Assembly: GCF_028275115.1 (NCBI RefSeq) | Contig: NZ_JAQCNH010000004.1 | Coordinates: 1-40,013, forward strand | Direction: 5' to 3' | Origin: Halorientalis sp. | GTDB lineage: Archaea > Halobacteriota > Halobacteria > Halobacteriales > Haloarculaceae | Length of the DNA stretch: 40,013 nt | Part shown: piece after piece, positions 25,567 through 34,273 of the stretch | How the letters are laid out: each line of letters opens with the position of its first letter | How positions within the stretch are numbered: the stretch's first letter is position 1 | Program-made: the position numbers and the translations under genes | The notes under the pieces: model-generated | Seen by the model: the letters and a program-made list of their open reading frames with translations, nothing else | Told to the model about the DNA's origin: nothing | Database searches by the model: none

Positions 25567-25712
25567 CGCTTCTGCAGGGCAGATTCCGGATAGTACCGAC
25601 CGCCGCAGTGCTGACACACTGCCACGGTCGCCGTTCCACCCGCGTCGTCGATCTGTCGTCGGACGAGCGCGTGACCACAGTCTGCACGCGGGAGGTCGAA
25701 CTCCGATGTCAT
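25563..25712 (-). CDS. Small zinc-finger protein (49 residues)
   Basis: The ATG at 25710-25712 gives a 49-residue protein with Cys12, His14, Cys33 and Cys36 (DCGHAL and VCQHCGG), a single C-x-H/C-x2-C metal site as in haloarchaeal zinc-finger micro-proteins. The frame continues 22 codons further upstream, but those residues are not protein-like. The gene lies 90 bp downstream of the YcaO fusion on the same strand and could be co-transcribed with it. The function is unknown; binding to RNA, DNA or protein is possible. Confidence 0.65.
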   Translation of the reverse strand: MTSEFDLPRADCGHALVRRQIDDAGGTATVAVCQHCGGRYYPESALQKR

Positions 25713-25802
25713 TGGAAACGGGCCACCGCCGGAGGATATTGACGGGTCCGCGAGCAACCCCGTGTTTACGTTCCGCACACTTCAAAATAAAGTTACCTCT
25801 CC

Positions 25803-27521
25803 CTACGGATAGGGGTGGTGGTCCCTGTCGAGGCGTGGCTCGAAGCCCATGCTTTGAGGGACCGTCTCGGCGCGCTCGCCGAAGTACGGGGAATCGAAGA
25901 AAAGCGGCTGGGCGCTCGGAACGACCGCTCGAACCGTCTCGAACCCCAACGCGTCCACGTCGCGAGTCGTGAGTCGCGAGGCGTACACGTCCAGGTCTGC
26001 GTCACGGAGGCGAGACACGACAGCGTCGAGGTGGTCTCGCCCGGTCGGGAGGTCTGTGGGGCCGACCTGTGCTGCGGGGACGCTGCTGGAGACGGCGAGA
26101 TACGTCTGGGCCTCGCCCGGAAAGTCGGCGAAGTGGCCGATAGCACCGCTCTCGTCGGCCGCGTCCGCTGCTCCCATTCCACGCAGTTCGAGCCAGTTCT
26201 GGAGGGCTTCGGCGAGCGCCGAGCGCGCGGCCAGTGCCGGGTCGAGGTGTGCCGAGAGGCCGACGGCAAACCGGGGCCACTCCTCCCGGTGGACCGCGGC
26301 CGCGACGACGGGAACATCCACGTCCTGCGTGAGCAGGAGGGGGACCACGTCGAGTCCTTCGGACGTGGCTCGGCGGCGCAGGGTGCCGAACGTCTCGTCT
26401 TCGACAGAGAGGGCCAGCGGGTCGAACGTCGAGTACCAGGACAGCATCGCGGCGTCGCGCTCGACGATCTCATACAGGCCCGACAGGAGCGCCTCCACAG
26501 CCCCGTTGCCGAGTCCCAGCCCCGTCGTCACGGCGGGGCGGAACCGTTCGGCGGGTGGCGGGAAGTGGACGAACTCCGCGGGGAGCCACACGTCACCGTC
26601 GGTGTCGAGGTTCCGGCCCGGCACCCACTCGACCTCGGTGTGTTCGTCGGCGGCCGTCCAGTCGTCGCCGTCGGCACAGACGAACGTCGATGGCGGGACC
26701 GCATCGTCGATGTCGGCGGCCGTCCCCGTCTCGAACTCGGCGGTCCGGTAGACGCCGGCGCTGTACCGCTCGTACCCCTCGCCGAGAGCTTTCATGAACG
26801 CCGCGTTCCAGTCGGCGGCGACGCCGGCCGCCTGTCGTGGCGCTGTCGCGTCGCTGAACTCGCTCGTATTGGCGACGTTTGCGAGGTAGTACGGTGTCGG
26901 GAACGACTCGGCCTCGCCCACCTCGGCGACGACGCCGACACGCTCGTCGAGACCCCGCTCTGCGCGGGCCAGCGACGCCTCCAGGTCGCGCTCTACGTGG
27001 TCGTCGTCCAAAGCCCGGTCGCGTTCGACGGCACAGATACAGTCCGGAACGGGGAGGAACTGTCGCTGGGTACGTGGAACTTCGATCACGCCGCCGATGA
27101 TCGACGAGCGCTCGCCAGCGACGAGTTTCGCGGCTTCGCGGCCGGCGATGGAGCCGGCGAACCGTGCCGTCCCGGCGTCGGGTGCGGCCTGTGGCTCCTG
27201 ATCGGGGTCGGCGTTCGAGCGCACCCGGGACTGGAGACAGCGGTAACAGGCGGTCCCGGGACCGAACCCGGACACAGCGGCCTCGACGACGGGGTAGCCG
27301 CCGACGCCGCCGACCTCGACCGCGAGCCAGGGAACGCCCGACTCGCGGGCGCGCTCGTCGACGGTCTCGAAGGCCACGTCGCCAGCCTGTCCGACCACGA
27401 CCGCGAGGTCGGCACCGCCGACGACCGTCGGATCGAGGTCCGTGACCTGCGCGTCGACATCTCCGAGTGCGGCGGCAACCGCCTCGCGTGCCGGTCCCGA
27501 ACCGACGAGAGCGACTGTCAT
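25803..27521 (-). CDS. E1-like (Ocin-ThiF)/YcaO fusion protein, putative azoline-type heterocyclase
   Basis: A 572-residue fusion. Residues 1 to about 170 resemble the E1/ThiF-like partner of peptide cyclodehydratases: a Rossmann start VALVGSGPAREAV, then GFGPGTACYRCLQSR and PDCICAVERD, giving four cysteines (92, 95, 161, 163) for a structural zinc. Residues from about 200 to 565 are a YcaO domain with SGLYEIVERDAAMLSW and the C-terminal end HPYP, like the proline-rich tail used in catalysis. Such proteins use ATP to turn Cys/Ser/Thr of a peptide into azolines. I see no SagB-like dehydrogenase or obvious precursor peptide next to it, so the substrate may be elsewhere or the role different. 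The frame is open 38 codons before the ATG at 27521, but that part is not conserved. The TbsP-like gene lies 40 bp upstream. Confidence 0.85.
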   Translation of the reverse strand: MTVALVGSGPAREAVAAALGDVDAQVTDLDPTVVGGADLAVVVGQAGDVAFETVDERARESGVPWLAVEVGGVGGYPVVEAAVSGFGPGTACYRCLQSRVRSNADPDQEPQAAPDAGTARFAGSIAGREAAKLVAGERSSIIGGVIEVPRTQRQFLPVPDCICAVERDRALDDDHVERDLEASLARAERGLDERVGVVAEVGEAESFPTPYYLANVANTSEFSDATAPRQAAGVAADWNAAFMKALGEGYERYSAGVYRTAEFETGTAADIDDAVPPSTFVCADGDDWTAADEHTEVEWVPGRNLDTDGDVWLPAEFVHFPPPAERFRPAVTTGLGLGNGAVEALLSGLYEIVERDAAMLSWYSTFDPLALSVEDETFGTLRRRATSEGLDVVPLLLTQDVDVPVVAAAVHREEWPRFAVGLSAHLDPALAARSALAEALQNWLELRGMGAADAADESGAIGHFADFPGEAQTYLAVSSSVPAAQVGPTDLPTGRDHLDAVVSRLRDADLDVYASRLTTRDVDALGFETVRAVVPSAQPLFFDSPYFGERAETVPQSMGFEPRLDRDHHPYP

Positions 27522-27561
27522 TGGTTGCCGAACGCGACCGGGAGTGAAAAAAGCGCAGGCC

Positions 27562-28380
27562 TCAACTCGACAGCAGGCTCTGGGCCACGTTTGCCAACTG
27601 ATCCGAGTCGGCGTCTTCGAGTCGGTCGTCACCAAGCATCAGCCTGAGACGCGGCCGACCCACGTCGATGGGGACTTTTTCGGTGTCGATCAGGCCCATG
27701 TCCTCGAGTTTGGTCTTGGTCCGGGAGAACGTCGCCTTGGAGGCGAGGCCGATGTCCTCGCCCCACTTGCTGATGTCGTACAGCAACTCGCCGTTTTTCG
27801 CGGCAACGAGGAGGCTGATTGTTACCTCGTCGAGGCCATCTCCGTTGCCGCGTGCGGTCTGAAGAGAGGCGAGCACCTCGTCGAAGTCCGTCGCCGTGGT
27901 CTCGCTGATGTCCGACGACAGCGTCTCCCGGACCTCGGTCAGCGGCGGCGTCCGGAGGCCGAATTCGTCGGCACCGTCCCAGACACCGTCGTAGCGTTCA
28001 CGCGCGCTCTCGACGAACTCGCCGTCGTCCGTCGTCAGCCCAGCCACCGTGTCGCCGGCCGTGACGATAGCGACGACATCGTCGTCGGTGACGAACAGGG
28101 CGTTCTCCGGCGGACTCTCGACCGTCCGGACCGATAACACGTCGTCGGCGACCAGGTTCGCCGCCCGGCTCGCGATGATGAAGTCGTCCATCACGTCTTT
28201 GAGCGGCCGCTCGGCCGCCAACAGTCGAACACCGGGCGGGGACTCCAGCGTACTCATTACCGATACCAGCTCTTCGACCGTCTCCCGCGATGGGGTCACG
28301 AGATACGATTCGGTGGGGGCAGTCGACAGCTCGGTCCGCAGTAGGTCCGTGATGCCGTCCGCAAGCAGGTTCTGGCTCAT
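27562..28380 (-). CDS. TbsP-like transcriptional regulator (DUF5821)
   Basis: A 272-residue protein that I assign to the haloarchaeal DUF5821/TbsP family. It has an N-terminal alpha/beta domain (ITDLLRTELSTAPTESYLVT, then GVRLLAAERPLKDVMDDF) and a C-terminal winged helix (DEVTISLLVAAKNGELLYDI, FSRTKTKLEDMGLIDTEKVP, GRPRLRL). TbsP in Haloferax acts with TrmB on glycolytic and gluconeogenic genes. The assignment is from memory of the sequence pattern, so the family level is firmer than orthology. It is the first gene of a possible operon with the YcaO fusion (40-bp gap) and has an AT-rich promoter region upstream. Confidence 0.8.
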   Translation of the reverse strand: MSQNLLADGITDLLRTELSTAPTESYLVTPSRETVEELVSVMSTLESPPGVRLLAAERPLKDVMDDFIIASRAANLVADDVLSVRTVESPPENALFVTDDDVVAIVTAGDTVAGLTTDDGEFVESARERYDGVWDGADEFGLRTPPLTEVRETLSSDISETTATDFDEVLASLQTARGNGDGLDEVTISLLVAAKNGELLYDISKWGEDIGLASKATFSRTKTKLEDMGLIDTEKVPIDVGRPRLRLMLGDDRLEDADSDQLANVAQSLLSS

Positions 28381-28610
28381 CGTACTATGACTGTATATAT
28401 CACACTACGGTATTTAATTTTATCGTTGATAACGAGTTGAATTACACGCGTAACAACTATACATCTGAGTTTCGAGACGGCTAATTATATCTCTTTGGTC
28501 TGAATATCAAATATGAATGTTGAATCAACAACCGTTCAATTAAATCGCCGGCAGACCCACCGGTCGGCGGAATCCCAAAACTCGTCGAAACGTTTCGTCA
28601 GTGAGAACAA
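28381..28610. promoter_or_regulatory. AT-rich promoter region of the TbsP-like gene
   Basis: This 230-bp gap is conspicuously AT-rich. TATATATCAC lies 11-20 bp before the TbsP-like start and TATTTAATTTTATC about 30-40 bp before it on the minus strand, giving more than one TATA candidate. A plus-strand frame of 53 codons begins at 28513 but runs into the CHAT gene antisense. I do not call it a gene. Confidence 0.4.
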
Positions 28611-30686
28611 TCAGCGGTCCAGGTCGAGTTCCGCGGCGAGGCCGTCCGACCAGCGGAATTCGCTATCGTAGATAATCGGGAGTTGTGTCTCCGACAGCAC
28701 GTCGACCAGTTCCCCCGGTTCGAGGACGGTTTCGGTTGCTGTCCCGTGGTACGCCGATTTCTCGGCGAAGGCCGGTTGGAAGCAGTCCCCGATCCGGCGG
28801 CCCGTCAGCGCTTCGTAGGACAGGCGGAAGCGACTGTCTTCGCGTTCGAGCCAGCAGACGACCGGGCTGTCCGGCGTCGGCGCGAGCGTGTAGGTCCCGT
28901 CCCCGACGACGGCGTAGTCTTTCCCCATCATGATGCGCCGGCGCGACAACTGCATCGCAGGTTCGAGCCCGAATCCGTGGACCAGCAGGCGCGCGAAAGC
29001 AGTGCCGACCTTCGCCGCCTGCCGGTCCAGCACCTTCGTCAGGGTGACCGCGCCGCCGACGCTGCCCCGTTCGATCAACTCGAGCCCCTCGTGGTAGGAG
29101 CCACAGGCGTTGAGAAAGAACGTGCGCGTCTGACAGTCGTCCAGTGACGCCACGGTGAACCGCCCGTCGGGACACTCCAATCCGTCGGCGTCGCAGTGGC
29201 CGATGTAGTGGACGAAGTCGTTGGGCGAGGCGAACACGTCCGCGAGCTCCGCGCTGGTGAGATGCTCCTCGATGTCGACCGACAGCGGCAGGTCCGCCGA
29301 CCGCTCCTCGTAGATGTCCGCGACCGCCGCGTGTTCGTCGTACATCTCCTCGTCGTTCAGTACGACGGTCACCGACAGCGGCGTCCCCCGCCGGTCCTGG
29401 TACCGTCGCCGGTTCTCGTAGGCCTTCGGTGAGGACTTGAACGCGTCGATAGGTGCGCCGCCGGCCAGCCAGGCGTGGATTCGTCCGGCCCGAAGCTCCG
29501 GGTCCACACGGTCGACCGAGGCTACCGAGCGCTGACTGGTGTGACTACCGGACCGATAGAAGTCGTCGAGCGTCCGCTCGAGCAGTTCCGTCCCCCGCAA
29601 CTCCGAGGCCTCGGGCAGATAAACCAGACTCAACGCGTCCAACAGGTACGGGAGCGACCGGGTGTTCTCTATCTCCGGTGCGGCGTACGTCGAGAAGTGC
29701 CACTCTGGCAGGGACTCGTCGAGGTCGGGCCCCCTGACACAGAAGTACCGCGCCAGCCGCTGGGCCGGCGTCTGGTTCCGCAGTTTTGCCGGGTCGAGAC
29801 CGAACTGGTCCAGCAACGCGTCGCGATGAGCTGGGGATTCCCCCTCCAGGTCCCGGACCAGCGTATCGTAGAAGAACACCTGTCTGAGCAGGCGCGCGAC
29901 GCCGTGCTGGAAGGTCGGTAGTTCCCGGAACCGACACTCTACGTCCGTCTCCGGCGCGAGCAGTTCCGGTGTCGCCTCGGCCTCGACGGTCACGTCCGCG
30001 CCCAGGTAATATGCCAGCGGTGCCCCGACGAACAGGTACTCCAGACTCGGCGGCAGTGTCAGTTCGATCCCAGTTTCGGGTGTCGCCGCCGCCACCGCGT
30101 CGGGAATCGACCGCTCGTCGCCCACTTCGACGACCGGTGGATGGTCCCGCATCGACGGATGGGACCGGGCCGGCCCAGTTGTCCTGAGCGCCGCTGACAG
30201 GTAACTGATCGCGTCCGCGACCCCGGCCGGTGTCGGTGGAACGGTGACCGTCGCCGGGTCCTCCGAGCGTTCCCTGAATCCGAGTGTCACCGGCCGCGAC
30301 TCCCCGAGACCGACGACGACCTGATTTTCGACTCGACGGACGAACGCCGGTCCCTCGAACCGACAGTACAGTTCGATGCCCGCCTCGCCACGTGCACCGG
30401 GCCTGCTGGACACGCCCACTGACGGTCGACAGTTGAGCAGGAACTGCCCCCTGTCCAGCGCCACCGGCTCACCCAAGTCGTACCGTCGCCTCCCGGACGC
30501 GTCGGTCAACGTCACGTTCTCAACGGGGACACGCAGTTCGGAGAGACTCCCGGTCACGCAGTCCTCGACCGGTTGGACCATCTCCGGGCCGGACTCGCTG
30601 TCCTCCCAATCGACGGTCCGAACCGTCACCTCTCCTGCACCCCCGATGGCTCTAACCCCCCCATTGGCCGCCACCCAAGCCATCAT
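28611..30686 (-). CDS. CHAT/caspase-like putative cysteine protease
   Basis: A 691-residue protein. The C-terminal third shows a CHAT-type caspase fold: DFVHYIGHCDADG carries the presumed catalytic His497, and FFLNACGSYHEG carries the presumed Cys528, followed by SVGGAVTLTKVLDRQAAKVG as in CHAT domains. The N-terminal 400 residues lack TPR repeats and match no family I know; they are Asp/Arg rich with beta-strand character. Such proteases cleave specific proteins, sometimes as defence or death effectors, but no activator is evident here. It starts near 30686 (a second Met follows at once), divergent from glyA across a 167-bp gap. It is the same strand as the TbsP/YcaO genes but 230 bp upstream of them with an AT-rich gap between, so probably a separate unit. 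Confidence 0.72.
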   Translation of the reverse strand: MMAWVAANGGVRAIGGAGEVTVRTVDWEDSESGPEMVQPVEDCVTGSLSELRVPVENVTLTDASGRRRYDLGEPVALDRGQFLLNCRPSVGVSSRPGARGEAGIELYCRFEGPAFVRRVENQVVVGLGESRPVTLGFRERSEDPATVTVPPTPAGVADAISYLSAALRTTGPARSHPSMRDHPPVVEVGDERSIPDAVAAATPETGIELTLPPSLEYLFVGAPLAYYLGADVTVEAEATPELLAPETDVECRFRELPTFQHGVARLLRQVFFYDTLVRDLEGESPAHRDALLDQFGLDPAKLRNQTPAQRLARYFCVRGPDLDESLPEWHFSTYAAPEIENTRSLPYLLDALSLVYLPEASELRGTELLERTLDDFYRSGSHTSQRSVASVDRVDPELRAGRIHAWLAGGAPIDAFKSSPKAYENRRRYQDRRGTPLSVTVVLNDEEMYDEHAAVADIYEERSADLPLSVDIEEHLTSAELADVFASPNDFVHYIGHCDADGLECPDGRFTVASLDDCQTRTFFLNACGSYHEGLELIERGSVGGAVTLTKVLDRQAAKVGTAFARLLVHGFGLEPAMQLSRRRIMMGKDYAVVGDGTYTLAPTPDSPVVCWLEREDSRFRLSYEALTGRRIGDCFQPAFAEKSAYHGTATETVLEPGELVDVLSETQLPIIYDSEFRWSDGLAAELDLDR

Positions 30687-30741
30687 GCTACGTTCACTCG
30701 CACGTACTACTCACGCATTATTTTTCGGACGGGGTATGACC

Positions 30742-30758
30742 GGGTTTTTAAATAACCC
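30742..30758. promoter_or_regulatory. Palindromic TATA element between the CHAT gene and glyA
   Basis: GGGTTTTTAAATAACCC has 5-bp inverted arms (GGGTT/AACCC) around the AT core TTTAAAT. It lies 56 bp upstream of the CHAT start and 96 bp upstream of the glyA start. It could serve as a TATA box in either direction. Confidence 0.45.
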
Positions 30759-30853
30759 ACGATTGACGGCAGTTCTTTGCGAGGATGGTGTCAGCGGTGA
30801 AAACTCCGGCCAGGAAGGGTAGATTATTGACGCACCAGACCCGAACCACGTGT

Positions 30854-32101
30854 ATGAGTTATGAGCACGTCCGGGACGTCGACCCGGCGGCTGCGGATGC
30901 ACTCGAAGGCGAAGTGCGGCGGCAAAACGATACGTTGGCGATGATCGCGAGCGAGAACCACGTCAGCGAGGCGGTGCTCGAAGCCCAGGGTAGCGCGCTC
31001 ACGAACAAGTACGCCGAGGGGTACCCAGGCGAGCGCTACTACGCGGGCTGTGAGTACGCCGACGAGATCGAGGAACTCGCCATCGAACGGGCCACGGAAC
31101 TGTGGGGCGCCGAACACGTCAACGTCCAGCCTCACTCGGGTACACAGGCCAACCAGGGCGTCTACTACGCGATGCTGGAGCCCGGAGACAAGATTCTCTC
31201 GTTGGAACTCGAACACGGCGGCCACCTCTCACACGGCCACCCGGCGAACTTCACCGGCGAACTCTACGAGGTCGAACAGTACGAAGTCGACCCCGAGACC
31301 GGCTACATCGACTACGAGGCACTCCAGACGCACGCGGAGGAGTTCGACCCCGACATCATCGTCTCGGGCTACTCCGCGTACCCGCGCGAGGTCGACTTCG
31401 AGGCCATTCAGGAGGCGGCCGACGCCGCCGACGCGTACCACCTCGCCGACATCGCACACATCACCGGCCTCGTCGCCGCTGGTGTCCACCAGAACCCCGT
31501 CGGGACCGTCGACTTCGTCACCGGTTCGACGCACAAGACGATCCGTGCAGGCCGCGGCGGCATCATCATGTGTGACGAGGAGTACGCCGACGACATCGAC
31601 CCCGCAGTGTTCCCAGGCAGTCAGGGCGGCCCCCTGATGCACAACGTCGCCGGAAAGGCCGTCGGCTTCAACGAAGCGCTCCAACCCGAGTTCGAGGCCT
31701 ACGCCGAACAGACGGTCCAGAACGCGAAGGCGCTCGCCGACCAGCTCCGGAAGCGAGGGCTCTCGCTGGTCTCGGGCGGCACCGATAACCACCTCGTGCT
31801 CGTGGACCTCCGCGACTCGCACCCCGACACGACCGGTAAAAACGCCGAGGAGGCGCTCGAAGATGTCGGTATCGTCCTCAACGCCAACACCGTCCCGGGC
31901 GAGACGCGCTCGGCGTTCAATCCCTCGGGCATCCGCGCGGGCACGCCCGCGCTGACGACCCGTGGCTTCGACGAGTCGACGTGCCGTGCGGTCGCGGACA
32001 TCATCGCCGACGTGGTCGACGGCTACGACGACGAGGACGTCAAGGCCGAGGCCGCAGAGCGCGTCCGGAACCTGACCGACGCCTACCCGCTGTACGAGTA
32101 G
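30854..32101 (+). CDS. glyA: Serine hydroxymethyltransferase
   Basis: A 415-residue PLP enzyme that interconverts serine and glycine while transferring the one-carbon unit to the folate/pterin carrier. The PLP lysine is probably Lys228 in GSTHKTIRAGRGG; AHITGLVAAG and the N-terminal LAMIASENHVS with SALTNKYAEGYPG are classical signatures. The frame extends 23 codons upstream, but the ATG at 30854 begins the conserved sequence. folD, the next pterin-dependent enzyme, follows 0.8 kb downstream on the same strand, with a lipoprotein gene between. Confidence 0.97.
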   Translation: MSYEHVRDVDPAAADALEGEVRRQNDTLAMIASENHVSEAVLEAQGSALTNKYAEGYPGERYYAGCEYADEIEELAIERATELWGAEHVNVQPHSGTQANQGVYYAMLEPGDKILSLELEHGGHLSHGHPANFTGELYEVEQYEVDPETGYIDYEALQTHAEEFDPDIIVSGYSAYPREVDFEAIQEAADAADAYHLADIAHITGLVAAGVHQNPVGTVDFVTGSTHKTIRAGRGGIIMCDEEYADDIDPAVFPGSQGGPLMHNVAGKAVGFNEALQPEFEAYAEQTVQNAKALADQLRKRGLSLVSGGTDNHLVLVDLRDSHPDTTGKNAEEALEDVGIVLNANTVPGETRSAFNPSGIRAGTPALTTRGFDESTCRAVADIIADVVDGYDDEDVKAEAAERVRNLTDAYPLYE

Positions 32102-32133
32102 CGCGACGCGACGGTCCTGGACCGAATACAGCG

Positions 32134-32138
32134 TTTTT
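32134..32138 (+). terminator. T-tract after glyA
   Basis: A TTTTT run lies 33 bp after the glyA stop codon. It fits oligo-T termination in archaea. There is no strong hairpin. Confidence 0.35.
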
Positions 32139-32304
32139 CCGTCCCGTCCCTCGACCGCACAGCCGTCGATACATCCGCCAGACGAAGCAGGACCTCGAAC
32201 TGTCGCAGCACCTGGCGCTTTCATGAACGGTCTCAGTTCCGGTCGTCCGCTCGGCCGGCACGAACGGGCTACGCTTTTTACCCCAGTCGTCGTAGCGTCG
32301 GTCG

Positions 32305-32823
32305 ATGACTGGTGACACGCCGCTCTCGCGCCGTCGGCTGCTCGCCAGCGGCGCACTGGCACTCACGGGTGCCTTCGCCGGTTGCGCCGACGACGAGACC
32401 GGCGACGCGGATGGGTCAACCGGTGCGACTGGCGCGACAGACTCGCCGGCCGACCTGGACCGCCAGGAGGCGAACGTCGTCGGAACCGGCGTCACGGTCC
32501 GGGACGGCGACTATCGCTTCGACGTGACGCTTCACCACGACGACGCGGGCGAGGACGGCTACGCGAACTGGTGGCAGGTTGAACGACTCGACGGTACGCG
32601 ACTGGGTCGGCGCGACCTCTCACATCCACACAGCGAGCAGCCGTTCACCCGCTCGGCGACGATCAGTGTGCCAGAGAGCGTCGATTGCGTCGTCGTCCGC
32701 GGCCACGACCAGACGCACGGCTACGGCGGGCAGGCGATGGTCGTGACTCCCGACTCGGGTGCGACTCGTGCCGTCTCACAGGGGAGCGACCCCCGCTCGT
32801 CCGAAGGGATGGACTGTCCTTGA
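32305..32823 (+). CDS. Tat-exported putative lipoprotein of unknown function
   Basis: A 172-residue protein. SRRRLLASGALALTGAFAGC has the twin-arginine motif at residues 9-11 and a lipobox Cys27, so it should be exported folded and anchored to the outer face of the membrane. A Thr/Gly/Asp-rich linker follows to about residue 50. The mature domain (residues 55-150) appears to be all-beta with several conserved-looking His and Trp (VTLHHDD, NWWQVERLDG, HPHSEQPFTRS, RGHDQTHGYGG). The histidines might bind a metal; this is speculation. I recognise no named family. It starts after a CTTTTTAC promoter-like stretch near 32273 and ends 53 bp before folD. Confidence 0.78.
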   Translation: MTGDTPLSRRRLLASGALALTGAFAGCADDETGDADGSTGATGATDSPADLDRQEANVVGTGVTVRDGDYRFDVTLHHDDAGEDGYANWWQVERLDGTRLGRRDLSHPHSEQPFTRSATISVPESVDCVVVRGHDQTHGYGGQAMVVTPDSGATRAVSQGSDPRSSEGMDCP

Positions 32824-32876
32824 TCGGTCCGGGCGTTTTCGAGACGTTCAAGAGTCGCCCCACCGCCTGTTCAGCT

Positions 32877-33770
32877 ATGACCGACATCATCGACGGTAAC
32901 GCCGTCGCACAGGACGTTCGCGACGGACTGGGCGACGCCATCGACACACTCGCCGACGCCGGGACGACTCCGACGCTCGCCACGGTGCTGATGAGCGACG
33001 ACCCCGCGAGTCAGACCTACGTCTCGATGAAACAAGACGACTGCGAGGAGGTCGGCATCGAGGCCAGAGACGTCGAACTCGACCCGGAGACCCCCGCGAC
33101 GGAACTGTTCGACACCATCGACGAGTTGAACGCCGATCCCGAGGTGAACGGTATCCTCGTCCAGATGCCCGTGCCGGCTCACGTCGACGACCGCGAGGTC
33201 CTCCGGCGACTCGACCCGCTGAAAGACGTTGACGGGTTCCACCCCGAGAACGTCGGCCGCCTCGTCGCAGGCAACGCCCGCTACAAACCCTGTACGCCCC
33301 ACGGGATCCAGAAACTGCTGGTCGACGCTGGCGTCGAGACCGAAGGAGCCGATGCCGTGGTGGTCGGACGCTCGGATATCGTCGGCAAACCGATGGCGAA
33401 CCTCCTGCTCCAGAAGGCCGAGGGCGGCAACGCAACCGTGACAGTCTGTCACTCCCGGACCGAGGACCTGAAAGCGCGTACCCGTCGGGCCGACATCGTC
33501 ATCGCGGCGGCGGGCGTCCCGGAGATGATCGACGGCGACATGCTCGACGAGGGCGCGACTGTCGTCGACGTGGGAATCAACCGCGTGGACGCCGACACGG
33601 AGAAAGGCTACGAACTGGTCGGCGACGTAGCGTACGAAAGTGCGAAGCCGGTCGCCGGCGCGATCACACCCGTCCCCGGCGGTGTCGGGCCGATGACGCG
33701 TGCGATGCTGCTCTGGAACACGGTCAAAGCCGCGGGTCTTCAGACCGACACCGACGTCTCTCTTCCCTGA
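32877..33770 (+). CDS. folD: Methylenetetrahydrofolate dehydrogenase/cyclohydrolase
   Basis: A 297-residue bifunctional FolD. It oxidises methylene-H4folate to methenyl-H4folate with NAD(P) and hydrolyses it to formyl-H4folate. The catalytic lysine lies in TYVSMKQDDC (YxxxK motif), GILVQMPVP and DVDGFHPENVGRL follow, and GRSDIVGKPMANLLL is the cofactor-binding segment. TPVPGGVGPMTRAMLL near the end is the classic C-terminal signature. The frame is open far upstream, but the ATG at 32877 begins the conserved sequence. The Nudix gene starts 8 bp after its stop, so they are likely co-transcribed. Confidence 0.97.
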   Translation: MTDIIDGNAVAQDVRDGLGDAIDTLADAGTTPTLATVLMSDDPASQTYVSMKQDDCEEVGIEARDVELDPETPATELFDTIDELNADPEVNGILVQMPVPAHVDDREVLRRLDPLKDVDGFHPENVGRLVAGNARYKPCTPHGIQKLLVDAGVETEGADAVVVGRSDIVGKPMANLLLQKAEGGNATVTVCHSRTEDLKARTRRADIVIAAAGVPEMIDGDMLDEGATVVDVGINRVDADTEKGYELVGDVAYESAKPVAGAITPVPGGVGPMTRAMLLWNTVKAAGLQTDTDVSLP

Positions 33771-33778
33771 GAGCGACG

Positions 33779-34273
33779 ATGACTGCCAGCGAACCGACCT
33801 TCGCCGACCTGGCCGCCCGGGATGGTGTCGCCGAGCGCCACAAGGTCGAGCGGGTCGACGCCGACCGCTTCGCCGACCTGCAACCGAAAGTCGGCCCGAT
33901 GACGTGGGCCGTCGGTGCCGTCGTCACCGACGACGCGGGCCGGGTGTTGCTGGTCCGGGAGGACGGCGAGTGGCTCGCGCCCGGCGGGGAGGTCGAACCC
34001 GGCGAGACCCACGAGGAAGCACTGGTCCGCGAGGTCGAGGAAGAGACCGGCGTGTCCGTCAGCGTCGGCGACCTCCTCGCGGTCACCGAGGTCGCATTCG
34101 ACCGCGGCGACGACAGACTCGTCTTCCAGTTCGCACACTACAGGGCCACGCCGGAGACGACCGAACTCACGAACGATCCGGGTGTGGACGGCGAAGCAAT
34201 CGAAGCCGTCGAGTGGCTCGCGGAGGTCCCAGCGAACACGGTCGACCGCGAGGTCGTGACGGGCGCGCGGTGA
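33779..34273 (+). CDS. Nudix hydrolase
   Basis: A 164-residue protein with a complete Nudix box at residues 70-92 (G70, E76, then REVEEETGV), which binds Mg and cleaves nucleoside diphosphate-X bonds. A roughly 40-residue N-terminal extension precedes MTWAVGAVVTDDAGRVLLVR. The substrate cannot be predicted. Spacing of 8 bp after folD suggests one transcript; housekeeping of oxidised nucleotides or coenzymes is possible. Confidence 0.92.
   Translation: MTASEPTFADLAARDGVAERHKVERVDADRFADLQPKVGPMTWAVGAVVTDDAGRVLLVREDGEWLAPGGEVEPGETHEEALVREVEEETGVSVSVGDLLAVTEVAFDRGDDRLVFQFAHYRATPETTELTNDPGVDGEAIEAVEWLAEVPANTVDREVVTGAR

Noticed and set aside
25815..27647. A 610-codon plus-strand frame opposite the YcaO fusion
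   Set aside because: The minus strand has clear YcaO and E1 motifs; the plus frame has none.
28513..28671. A 53-codon plus-strand frame (MNVESTTVQLNRRQTHRSAE...) that could be a Ser/Thr-rich precursor peptide for the YcaO protein
   Set aside because: More than a third of it lies antisense to the CHAT gene 3' end, it has no Cys, no leader-like motif and no ribosome-binding or promoter support.
31229..32362. Long minus-strand frame opposite glyA
   Set aside because: It is antisense to an unmistakable serine hydroxymethyltransferase gene.
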